DNA from: an uncultured Roseiflexaceae bacterium
GTDB lineage: Bacteria > Chloroflexota > Chloroflexia > Chloroflexales > Roseiflexaceae
Assembly (NCBI GenBank): GCA_937974195.1
Contig: CALJIC010000244.1
Span: 1 to 19,788 of the forward strand
Direction: 5' to 3'
DNA: 19,788 bases
Part shown: piece after piece, positions 1 through 6,825 of the stretch
Layout of the letters: every line of letters starts with the position of its first letter
Position numbering within the stretch: the stretch's first letter is position 1
Notes under the pieces: model-generated
Seen by the model: the letters and a program-made list of their open reading frames with translations, nothing else
Database searches by the model: none
Told to the model about the DNA's origin: nothing
Translations under genes and position numbers: made by a program

Positions 1-3
1 GTT

Positions 4-26
4 CGTATGGGTTGCAACACCATACG
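4..26. repeat. Small inverted repeat (hairpin)
   Basis: CGTATGG at 4-10 pairs with CCATACG at 20-26. The loop contains the palindrome GTTGCAAC (11-18), so the stem can extend with one bulged A. No T-run follows on the plus strand. It could be the end of a transcript that starts outside the window, or an operator. Confidence 0.4.
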
Positions 27-146
27 GCGGGGCGAGGCGTTCGCGGCGGCGCCTTTGGCCCTTCGCCGCAGCTCGGCCGGCGGGGGCCGTGGCGCGGAAC
101 AGGGCTTGCGCGAGCGCCTGCGCCCGATGAAGCGCGACTCAAAGCG

Positions 147-155
147 TGCTATAAT
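147..155 (+). promoter_or_regulatory. Extended -10 promoter TGCTATAAT
   Basis: TGCTATAAT is a perfect TGN-TATAAT extended -10. No good -35 lies 16-18 bases upstream, as is usual for extended -10 promoters. Transcription would begin near 162, giving a leader of about 260 bases before the STAS gene. The same TGCT-type -10 recurs at 4791, 9404, 9376 (minus) and 19441 (minus). Confidence 0.6.
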
Positions 156-185
156 GAGATGACCGGGCAAGGCTACGTGATGGCA

Positions 186-210
186 CCCAAGCGCCAGAGC
201 TTGGGCTTTT
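186..210 (+). terminator. Attenuator-like hairpin with short T-run
   Basis: CCCAAGC (186-192) pairs with GCTTGGG (199-205) across a six-base loop, and CTTTT follows at 206-210. This has the form of a weak intrinsic terminator. It lies only about 25-45 bases after the start predicted from the -10 at 147-155. It could attenuate the partner-switching operon or end a small RNA. The T-run is short, so strong termination is not assured. Confidence 0.45.
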
Positions 211-423
211 GCGGCCACGCAACTGACGCTAAGCAGCCCCTGGCGAGTTTCTGCGGGCATCGGCAGGGCGGTTGACGCAGCGCGCTCATCCCGCCGCCTG
301 AGTCCGGCGGGCGCCAGCGAGCAGACGGGCTTCGGCAGGGCGTTTGGCCGCGACACACAGGATCGCCGCACGTATGTTCACACCACCGACGGGCTTCGCC
401 AGCGCCGCGTGAAGGAGGACAGG

Positions 424-774
424 ATGGAGATTACCCACAAGCGCCTGAACCGGGTGGACCTGCTGACCGTCTCCGGTCGGCTAGATGCCATGAGCGCGCC
501 TCAGTTCAAGCAGCGGATCGACGAACTGTTCGACCAGGGCCGGTACCGGATCGTCCTCGACCTGTCCGGCCTCGAGTACGTCGCCAGCCCGGGGCTGCGC
601 GTTTTGATCGAGGCCCGCAAACGCGCCCGCGATTGGAAGATCACCGATCTCGAGGGCGGCGACGTGCGGATCGCCAACCTGCCTCCGCGCATCAAGGAGG
701 TCTTCGACCTCACCGGCTTCACCTCGCTGTTCGAGATCTACCCGGACACCACCGAGGCGGTCGGCTCCTTCTGA
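424..774 (+). CDS. STAS-domain anti-sigma factor antagonist (RsbV/SpoIIAA-like)
   Basis: This is a 116-residue cytosolic protein that is a single STAS domain. In this family an unphosphorylated antagonist binds a HATPase-type anti-sigma kinase. Phosphorylation of one serine by that kinase, and its removal by a PP2C/SpoIIE phosphatase, set the switch. The conserved region reads LDLSGLEYVASPGLRVL, placing the likely phospho-serine at Ser55; proline follows where threonine is usual. The C-terminal VFDLTGFTSLFEIY block is also typical. I chose ATG 424 over the in-frame GTG at 409 because AAGGAGGA at 412-419 is an ideal ribosome binding site for 424 and would lie inside the longer form. The kinase fusion and phosphatase follow on the same strand, so all three probably act together. 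The function is predicted from the domain only; no target sigma factor is present. Confidence 0.9.
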   Translation: MEITHKRLNRVDLLTVSGRLDAMSAPQFKQRIDELFDQGRYRIVLDLSGLEYVASPGLRVLIEARKRARDWKITDLEGGDVRIANLPPRIKEVFDLTGFTSLFEIYPDTTEAVGSF

Positions 775-787
775 GCAGCTTGCGCCG

Positions 788-890
788 AGTAGTCAGTAGC
801 CAGTGCCGCTGTGAGACGTCGACGCTCGCCGTCCTCTCCGCCGAGCTGACTACTGACTACTGTTCTCCTCACCATCTGACCACTGACTGC
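788..890. repeat. AGTAGTC-type short repeat array, inverted arms
   Basis: The gap between the STAS gene and the kinase gene holds AGTAGTCAGTAGCCAGTG at 789-806. About 40 bases later come copies in the opposite sense (GACTACTGACTACTG, 848-862, and GACCACTGACTGCTG, 878-892). The arms can pair. The unit is a degenerate 7-base repeat (TAGTCAG and its complement). The right arm runs directly into the next start codon at 893. Confidence 0.65.
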
Positions 891-892
891 TG

Positions 893-1633
893 ATGGAAAC
901 ACGCACGGTCCCCGCCAAGCTCGAGTCCCTGGCGCTGGTCAGCGAGTTCATCGCCGACGCAGCGGCGCGCCTCGGCCTGGACGACCATACCGCCTGGCAG
1001 GTGCAGCTCGCGGTCGATGAGGCGGCGACCAATATCATCCAGCACGGCTACGACCCAGAGGAGCCCGGGGTGATCGAGCTGGCGTGGCGTGTGGACGGGC
1101 CGGATCTCGTGGTGACGCTGCGCGACTACGGGCGGCGCTTCGACCCGGAGCAGGTGCCGCCGCCAGATCTGACCTCGCCGCTCGAGGAGCGCCAGGCCGG
1201 CGGCCTCGGCCTGTATCTTATGAACAGGCTGATGGACTCGGTGCAGTTCGACTTCGACGACCAGCGGGGCAATCTGCTGACGATGAAGAAGCGCATCGGC
1301 ACCGTGGCGCCGGAGGTGCAGGTGTTGGAGCTGGGCGGCCGGCTCGACGCAGTTCACACGCAGCAGGCGATCTCGCCGGTGAGCGCGGCGGTCGCCGCCG
1401 GCGCGCGCTTCGTGCTGCTGGACCTCGGGGCGGTGACGTTCATGAGCAGCACGGGGCTGCGAGCGCTGCTGCTGGTGCGCAAGGAGCTCCTCAACCAGGG
1501 TGGGCAGCTGCGCCTCTGCAACCTCCAGCCGCAGGTGCTGGAGGTGTTCACCCTCACCGGCTTCACCCAGGTCTTCGCCATTCACACAACGCGCGAGGAA
1601 GCGCTCAGGGCATTCGGCCAGGAATCGCCGTGA
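893..1633 (+). CDS. HATPase (RsbW-like) kinase fused to a STAS domain
   Basis: This 246-residue protein has two parts. Residues 1-132 are a serine-protein kinase ATPase domain of the RsbW/SpoIIAB type. They carry an N-box (VDEAATNIIQHGY, 41-53), a G1-type motif (DYGRRFDP, 78-85) and a glycine lid (GGLGLYLMN, 103-111). Residues 138-243 are a STAS domain with the phospho-acceptor motif FMSSTGLR, likely acceptor Ser166, and the usual VFTLTGFTQVF block. In the family these are normally two separate proteins that bind each other; here kinase and antagonist are joined. No Shine-Dalgarno sequence is visible, because a repeat array runs up to the ATG. The stop overlaps the GTG start of the phosphatase by four bases (GTGA), so translation is probably coupled. 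The domain calls are firm; self-regulation is inferred. Confidence 0.88.
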   Translation: METRTVPAKLESLALVSEFIADAAARLGLDDHTAWQVQLAVDEAATNIIQHGYDPEEPGVIELAWRVDGPDLVVTLRDYGRRFDPEQVPPPDLTSPLEERQAGGLGLYLMNRLMDSVQFDFDDQRGNLLTMKKRIGTVAPEVQVLELGGRLDAVHTQQAISPVSAAVAAGARFVLLDLGAVTFMSSTGLRALLLVRKELLNQGGQLRLCNLQPQVLEVFTLTGFTQVFAIHTTREEALRAFGQESP

Positions 1634-4600
1634 ACCGCGGACGCTGGCTCCTGCTTTACGCACTGCTCGTCGGGGCGATCGGCTGGGGCGCGATGTTCGC
1701 GAGCGGCCCCGATCTGTCGCGCTGGCCCGAGCTGCTGCTCTTCATCGTGCTGGCGCTGCTGATCGAGGGCGTCGGCTTCCGCGTGCCGCCCGCCGACCCG
1801 CAGAGCCTGGTGGGCGTGGTGCTGATCACCGCCGCGCTGGCGCTCGGCCCGGCCAACGGCGCGCTGGTGGCCGCCGTCTCCGGCGTCATCTTCGGCATGC
1901 TGCTGCCGCTGATCTACGGGCGCCCGCGCACCCTGTACAGCCTGGTGGGACGCCCGGTGCTGCGCGGCGGGGTGCGCGCGCTGGCGATGCTGGCCGGCGC
2001 ATGGATCGCCTGGCTGGCCGCCGGCCCCGAGGCCAGCGACGCCGTGCGGGCGTGCGGGCTGATCGTCAGCTACCCGCTGCTGGTCCAGACCAACCGCGCG
2101 GTGCGCGAGCTGATCCAGGGCGGCCGCACCGGAGTGCTGACCTGGTGGCGCTCGTCGTGGGGCACCGCGCTCAGCGCCGAGGTCGCGCCGCTGCCCGTCG
2201 GGGCGCTCGGCGCGGCGATCTACAGCACCCTGGGGACGGGCTACTTCCTGCTCGCCGCGGCCAGCCTGCTCGCCGCCTGCATCGCGGTGCGCCGGGCGGC
2301 GTTCGCCCTGCGCCGGCAGCGCCGGAGCGTCCGCGAGCTCGCGCTGCTCAACGAGACCAGCCGGGCGATCATCCGCGCCGACCTGGAGGTGGATGCGCTG
2401 TGCGAGCTGATCTACCGCGAGGCCGGCAAGGTGGTGGACACCTCCTCGTTCCACCTCGGCCTGTTCGAGCCCGGCAGCGACCGCTACACGCTCAAGGTGC
2501 GCGTGCAGGACCGGGTGCGCCTGCCGCCGCTCACGGTGAACCTGCCCTCCGGCGACGGGCTGGTGGGCTGGATGCGCGAGACCGGCCGCGCGCTGCTTGT
2601 CGAAGATTTCGCCACCGAGATGGACCGCCTGCCGGCGCGCCCGCGCTACCAGAGCGACCGGCCGCCGCGCAGCGGGATCTACGTGCCGCTGCTGGCCGGC
2701 GAGACGGTGATCGGCAGCATCTCGATCCAGAGCTACCAGCCGCGCGCGTTCGACACCGACGACATGCGCATCCTCTCGCTGATCGCCGACCAGGCCGCGG
2801 TGGCGATCTCCAAGGCGCGCGCCTTCGACGAGGCCCGCCAGCGGGCGGTGCAGCTGCAGGCGATCCAGGAGGTGAGCGAGCGCATCACCGCCATCCTCGA
2901 CCTGGACGAGCTGCTGCAGTCGGTGGTGAAGCTGATCCGCGAGCGCTTCGGCTACCAGCCGGTGCACATCTTCACCTACGAGGACGACGGGCGGCTGGTG
3001 TTCCGCGCCAGCACGGTCGAGGGCGAGGAGCTGGCCCGGCTGCGCGAGATGAGCGTCCGCGAGGGCGAGGGCATCGTCGGCAAGGCCGCCCGCGACGGCC
3101 AGTACGTGCTGGTGAACGACCTGCAACACGACGAGCGCGCGCTGGGCGAGGCGCCCGACACCCGCGCCGAGCTGGCGGTCCCGATCCGCTTCGGCGACCG
3201 GCGCATCGGCGTGCTGGACGTGCAGAGCACCGAGCCGGACAGCTTCGACAAGAGCGACCTGTTCGTGATGCAGACGCTGGCCGACCAGATCGCGGTGGCG
3301 GTGGAGAGCGCGCAGGCCTTCAGCGCGCAGCGCGAGCAGGCCTGGACCCTCAACGCCCTGCTGCAGGTGGCCGAGAACCTCTCGCGCGATATGCCGCTCG
3401 ACGAGCTGGTGCCGGCCGTGGTGCGCCTGCTGCCGCTGCTGCTCGGCTGCGACCGCTGCTACTGCCTGGTGCCGGACCGCGAGCAGAACGCGCTGGTGCC
3501 GCTCGGCGCGTACGGGCTCACCCGCGAGCAGCGCGCCGGCTTTCTCGGCCGCCCGATCACAGAGGATCAGGCGCCGCTGCTGGCCGAGGTGATCCGCAGC
3601 GGCGCCCCGGTGGCGGTGGAGGATGCCGGCGCCCGCCCGTTCGTCTGCCCGCCGATCCTGGAGCCGTTCGGCGGCCAGACGCTGCTGGCGCTCCCGCTGC
3701 GGGCGCGGGGCTCGATCGGCGGCGTGCTGGTGCTGGACTACAACCAGCCGCGCAAGCGCTTCACCCAGACCGAGATGACGCTGGCGCTCGGCATCGCCAA
3801 CCAGGTGGCCGGCGCGCTCGAGAGCGCCTGGCTCGCCCAGGAGGCGGCCGAGGCCTCGCGGCTCGAGGAGGAGCTGCGCGTGGCGCGCGAGATCCAGACC
3901 GCGCTCCTGCCCGCCAGCGTGCCGGACGCGCCCGGCTGGGACATCGCGGCGCAGTGGCGCTCGGCGCGTATCGTCGGCGGGGACTGGTACGACTACTGGT
4001 GGCTCGTGCCGCGCGCCGAGCACTCCGGGCTCCAGCCCGCCGATGAGGTGCGCGCGGCGTCCGGCACGCCCGGCGCCCTTCGGCCGGCTCCGGGCGATCT
4101 CGAGCCCGACGCGCAGCCCTCCCTCGGCTTCGTCATCGCCGATGTGAGCGACAAGGGCGTGCCGGCGGCGATGTTCATGGCGCTCTCGCGCAGCCTGATG
4201 CGCGCCGCCGCGCTCGACGGCTCCTCCCCGGGCGTCGCGCTGGCGCGCGCCAACCGCTGGATCACGCGCGACTCCGAGTCCGGCATGTTCGTGACGCTGT
4301 TCTACGGCATCATGGAGCCGGGGAGCGGCGTGCTGCGCTTCGCGTGCGCCGGCCACAACCCACCGCTCCTGTTCCGCGCCGACGGCAGCGTGCAGGAGCT
4401 GACCACCCCGGGTATCGCGCTCGGCGTGCTCGAGGAGGTGACGATCGGCGAGGCCGAGGTCCAGATGCACGTGGGCGACATCCTGGTGTGCTACACCGAC
4501 GGGGTCACCGAGGCGATCAACGACCGCGAGGAGGAGTTCGGTGTGGCCCGGCTGATCGCGGCGGTGCAGGAGGCGCGCGCCGGCAGCGCCAGCGATGTGC

Positions 4601-4707
4601 TCGAGGCGATCAGCGGCGCGCTGTTCCAGTTCAGCAGCGGCGTGCTGTTCGACGACGCGACGCTGGTGGTGGTGAAGCGGGTGGAGGAGCCGCGCCCGCA
4701 CGAGTAG
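1630..4707 (+). CDS. Membrane SpoIIE-type PP2C phosphatase with three GAF domains
   Basis: This 1025-residue protein is predicted to dephosphorylate STAS antagonists. Residues 1-220 are hydrophobic with about six to seven membrane spans (for example 5-22, 32-48, 57-75, 78-95, 113-129, 200-217). Three GAF-like sensor domains follow at about 240-400, 407-560 and 574-733. A short coiled coil containing EEELRVAREIQTALLP leads into a SpoIIE/PP2C domain. Its metal-site motifs are present: GGDWYDY (Asp785), ADVSDKG (Asp838), AGHNPP, YTDGVTEA (Asp957) and DDATLVVV (1008-1009). A 39-residue Ala/Pro/Gly-rich insert at about 793-831 splits the usual compact start of the catalytic domain. The GTG at 1630 overlaps the stop of the upstream gene. 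The ligands sensed by the GAF domains cannot be told from sequence. Confidence 0.9.
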   Translation: MNRGRWLLLYALLVGAIGWGAMFASGPDLSRWPELLLFIVLALLIEGVGFRVPPADPQSLVGVVLITAALALGPANGALVAAVSGVIFGMLLPLIYGRPRTLYSLVGRPVLRGGVRALAMLAGAWIAWLAAGPEASDAVRACGLIVSYPLLVQTNRAVRELIQGGRTGVLTWWRSSWGTALSAEVAPLPVGALGAAIYSTLGTGYFLLAAASLLAACIAVRRAAFALRRQRRSVRELALLNETSRAIIRADLEVDALCELIYREAGKVVDTSSFHLGLFEPGSDRYTLKVRVQDRVRLPPLTVNLPSGDGLVGWMRETGRALLVEDFATEMDRLPARPRYQSDRPPRSGIYVPLLAGETVIGSISIQSYQPRAFDTDDMRILSLIADQAAVAISKARAFDEARQRAVQLQAIQEVSERITAILDLDELLQSVVKLIRERFGYQPVHIFTYEDDGRLVFRASTVEGEELARLREMSVREGEGIVGKAARDGQYVLVNDLQHDERALGEAPDTRAELAVPIRFGDRRIGVLDVQSTEPDSFDKSDLFVMQTLADQIAVAVESAQAFSAQREQAWTLNALLQVAENLSRDMPLDELVPAVVRLLPLLLGCDRCYCLVPDREQNALVPLGAYGLTREQRAGFLGRPITEDQAPLLAEVIRSGAPVAVEDAGARPFVCPPILEPFGGQTLLALPLRARGSIGGVLVLDYNQPRKRFTQTEMTLALGIANQVAGALESAWLAQEAAEASRLEEELRVAREIQTALLPASVPDAPGWDIAAQWRSARIVGGDWYDYWWLVPRAEHSGLQPADEVRAASGTPGALRPAPGDLEPDAQPSLGFVIADVSDKGVPAAMFMALSRSLMRAAALDGSSPGVALARANRWITRDSESGMFVTLFYGIMEPGSGVLRFACAGHNPPLLFRADGSVQELTTPGIALGVLEEVTIGEAEVQMHVGDILVCYTDGVTEAINDREEEFGVARLIAAVQEARAGSASDVLEAISGALFQFSSGVLFDDATLVVVKRVEEPRPHE

Positions 4708-4790
4708 GCCGAGCGCCCGCGCCCACGACCCCTAAACCTCCCCTGAGGAACGCTCCGCCCGCTCTTCGCCCGGCGCGATGTGACGCGCCG

Positions 4791-4799
4791 TGTTATAAT
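4791..4799 (+). promoter_or_regulatory. Extended -10 promoter TGTTATAAT
   Basis: TGTTATAAT fits the extended -10 consensus. The expected start near 4806 leaves a leader of about 47 bases before the PhaR-type gene at 4853. No -35 is recognisable. It suggests that this gene and the patatin gene are transcribed separately from the phosphatase operon. Confidence 0.6.
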
Positions 4800-4852
4800 C
4801 GAACAGAGCAGACTCCGCTCGACCAGCCCGCCACCAGCAAGGCACACGCCGC

Positions 4853-5374
4853 ATGCAGACCATCAAGAAGTACGCCAACCGCAAGCTCTACCACGTCAAC
4901 CGCAAGCGGTACATCACCCTCGAGGGGATCGCCGCGCTGATCCAGGCCGGCGATCAGGTGCAGGTGGTGGACAACGAGACCGGTGAGGACATCACGGCGC
5001 CGATCCTGGCGCAGGTCGCGCTGCAGACGCGCGGCGAGCGCGGGTGGCTGCCGACCAACGTGCTCACCGGGATCATCCGCAGCGGCGGCGACACCCTCAG
5101 CCACCTGCACCGCTCGCTGTGGACGGCGATCGGCGGGATGAGCTTCGTGGACGCCGAGATCGCGCGCAGGCTGGCCGGCCTGCGCGAGAGCGGCGCCCTC
5201 TCCGCCTCCGAGGAGGCCCGGCTGCGCGAGCTGCTCCTGGAGGCGCCCGAGCGGACGCCGGCAGCCGCCGAGCTGCCGAGCCGCGGCGACGTCGATCGGC
5301 TGCGCCAGCAGGTCGATGCGCTGGCTGAGGCGATCGAGCGCCTGGTCGCAGAGCGGCGCCAGCCCGGCAGCTGA
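4853..5374 (+). CDS. PhaR-type polyhydroxyalkanoate accumulation regulator
   Basis: This is a 173-residue protein. Residues 3-58 match the PHB/PHA accumulation regulator DNA-binding domain, with the hallmarks IKKYANRKLY, RYITLEGIAALI and VVDNETGEDIT. Proteins of this family repress PHA synthesis or phasin genes and are released by binding PHA granules. The rest is less conserved; residues 143-168 look like a coiled coil (DRLRQQVDALAEAIERL), suggesting oligomer formation. The usual PHA synthase and phasin genes are absent from the window. The next gene, 73 bases downstream, is a patatin-like hydrolase. Only weak ribosome-binding sequence (AAGG) precedes the ATG. The domain is clear; whether this protein regulates PHA in this organism is inference. 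Confidence 0.87.
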   Translation: MQTIKKYANRKLYHVNRKRYITLEGIAALIQAGDQVQVVDNETGEDITAPILAQVALQTRGERGWLPTNVLTGIIRSGGDTLSHLHRSLWTAIGGMSFVDAEIARRLAGLRESGALSASEEARLRELLLEAPERTPAAAELPSRGDVDRLRQQVDALAEAIERLVAERRQPGS

Positions 5375-5447
5375 GCGCTCCGCGGGCCTGCGCCAGGCCG
5401 CGGCCCTCCACCTGTTTCTCGGCTCGACCTACACCCGGGGCATCTGC

Positions 5448-6632
5448 ATGAACAGCGCCATCCCATCCCGGCCCGGCAAGCGGGCGCTGGTACTCGCCGG
5501 AGGCGGCGTGACCGGCGCGATGTACGAGATCGGCGCCCTCCGCGCGCTCGACGACGCGCTGCGCGGCTTCAGCGTCACCGACTTCGACATCTACGTCGGC
5601 ACGAGCGCCGGCGCGCTGGTGGCGGCCTGTCTGGCGAACCGCCTCTCGCCGCACGACCTGGTGCGCCACCTGGAGATGCCGGTCGATGGGGTCGCGCCGC
5701 TGCGCATCAGCGACCTGTTCGCAGTCGACGGCGGCAGCGTGCTGCGGCACGGCGCGCGGCTGCCGGAGGTGCTGCTGCGGCTGCTGGGTGCCGTGCTGAC
5801 CAGCGGCGGGCGCGTGTCGCTGCTCGACGCGCTCGAGGCCGTCGCGCTGGCGCTCCCCGGCGGGATCTACGACGGCAGCGCCCTCGAGCGCTACCTCGCC
5901 GCCGCGCTCAGCCGCCCCGGCCTCACCAACGACTTCCGCCGCCTGCCGCGCGCGCTGGCGATCATCGCGACCGACCTCGACAGCAGCGAGCGGGTGGTGT
6001 TCGGCGAGCCGCCGCTGGACGGCGTGCCGATCTCGCGCGCCGTGGCGGCCTCCTCGGCCGTGCCGATCCTCTACCGGCCGGTGCGAATCGAGGGCCGCGA
6101 CTATGTGGACGGCAGCGTGCGCGGAAACGCCAGCCTCGACCTGGCGATCGAGCGCGGCGCGACGCTGATCGTCTGCGTCAATCCGCTCGTCCCCTTCGAC
6201 CGCTCGGAGGCCGCCGGCTCGCCGCGCATCCACGACATGGGCGCGCCGGGCGTGGCGAGCCAGGTCTTCCGCACCTTCGTCCACGCCGGGCTCCACTACC
6301 ACCTGAAGCAGATCCGGCGCCGCCACCCCGAGGTGGACGTGGTGCTGATCGAGCCGGGCCGCGACGACCTGCGCATGTTTTCGGAGATGCCGATGCGGTA
6401 CGCCAGCCGGGTGCAGATCGTCCGGCACGGCTACGAGTCGGTGGCCCGGCACCTGGCCGAGCGCCCGGAGGCGTACCGCGCGCTGTTCGCTCGCCACGGG
6501 ATCGACATGCAGCCGCGTGACGGCCGGGATCTGCGTCCTGCGGCGCAGCCTCGGCGCCCAGCCCCGCGTGGCGCCCACGAGCTTCGGGCGGCCCTGAATC
6601 AGCTGGAGCAGCTGCTGGACGCCGCGGGGTGA
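5448..6632 (+). CDS. Patatin-like phospholipase/hydrolase
   Basis: This 394-residue serine hydrolase of the patatin family is predicted to cleave lipid acyl esters with a Ser-Asp dyad. The glycine-rich oxyanion loop is GGGVTGAMYEIGAL (18-31), the nucleophile motif is GTSAG (51-55, Ser53), and the catalytic aspartate lies in DGSVRGN (Asp221). No signal peptide or membrane span is evident, so it is probably cytoplasmic or peripheral. The tail after about 370 is rich in Arg, Ala and Pro. I chose ATG 5448, which directly precedes the conserved start of the domain; an upstream in-frame start would overlap the preceding gene and add non-conserved sequence. Bacterial patatin-like proteins include phospholipases and some intracellular polyester hydrolases. 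Adjacency to a PhaR-type regulator makes a granule-related role possible but unproven. Confidence 0.88.
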   Translation: MNSAIPSRPGKRALVLAGGGVTGAMYEIGALRALDDALRGFSVTDFDIYVGTSAGALVAACLANRLSPHDLVRHLEMPVDGVAPLRISDLFAVDGGSVLRHGARLPEVLLRLLGAVLTSGGRVSLLDALEAVALALPGGIYDGSALERYLAAALSRPGLTNDFRRLPRALAIIATDLDSSERVVFGEPPLDGVPISRAVAASSAVPILYRPVRIEGRDYVDGSVRGNASLDLAIERGATLIVCVNPLVPFDRSEAAGSPRIHDMGAPGVASQVFRTFVHAGLHYHLKQIRRRHPEVDVVLIEPGRDDLRMFSEMPMRYASRVQIVRHGYESVARHLAERPEAYRALFARHGIDMQPRDGRDLRPAAQPRRPAPRGAHELRAALNQLEQLLDAAG

Positions 6633-6644
6633 GGAGATTGACTA

Positions 6645-6825
6645 GGTGACAGGGTGACAGGGTGACAAGGTGACGGGGTGTCGCGCTCGCTGCGCTCGCG
6701 CCGGCGGGGTGACTGGGTGACAAGGTGACGGGGTGACAGGGGAAACAAGAGGTTCTTGGTGGACCACCGGCGTTCTGGTGTCCAAGAGTCACCCCTTCAC
6801 CCCGTCACCCCGTCACAATGTCACC
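6645..6825. repeat. GTGACNGG-array repeat element, copy A
   Basis: This element has a left array of direct GTGACNGG units (6646-6736), interrupted by a GC-rich insert at 6681-6706. A core of about 62 bp follows (6732-6793), then a right array of the complement, CCNGTCAC (to 6825). Three blocks in the core (GGTGACAGGGGA, GAGGTTCTTGG, CCAAGAGTCACC) recur exactly, on the other strand, in copy B at 8041-8188. The right end overlaps the last codons and stop of the VWA gene. It looks like a dispersed non-coding repeat; no transposase gene is nearby. Confidence 0.8.

Larger units (their letters stand above)
1..423. other. Non-coding region before the STAS gene
   Basis: No convincing reading frame is seen here. 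The open frames present have the arginine-, glycine- and proline-rich composition of random GC-rich DNA and no recognisable domain. The stretch holds a short hairpin at 4-26, an extended -10 promoter at 147-155, a terminator-like hairpin at 186-210 and about 260 bases of leader before the STAS start at 424. The left 140 bases could be the downstream flank of a gene outside the window. Confidence 0.6.

Noticed and set aside
12..275. An 87-residue plus-strand open frame at the left edge
   Set aside because: It spans the promoter and attenuator, and has no ribosome binding site or family resemblance.
1582..4701. A 1039-residue open frame on the minus strand opposite the SpoIIE phosphatase
   Set aside because: It is rich in Arg, Ala, His and Gln with no domain, and lies wholly opposite a gene with complete motifs. 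High GC makes such long antisense frames common.
6645..6825. A CRISPR array in the GTGACNGG region
   Set aside because: Units are 7-8 bases with no unique spacers of constant length, and no cas genes are present.
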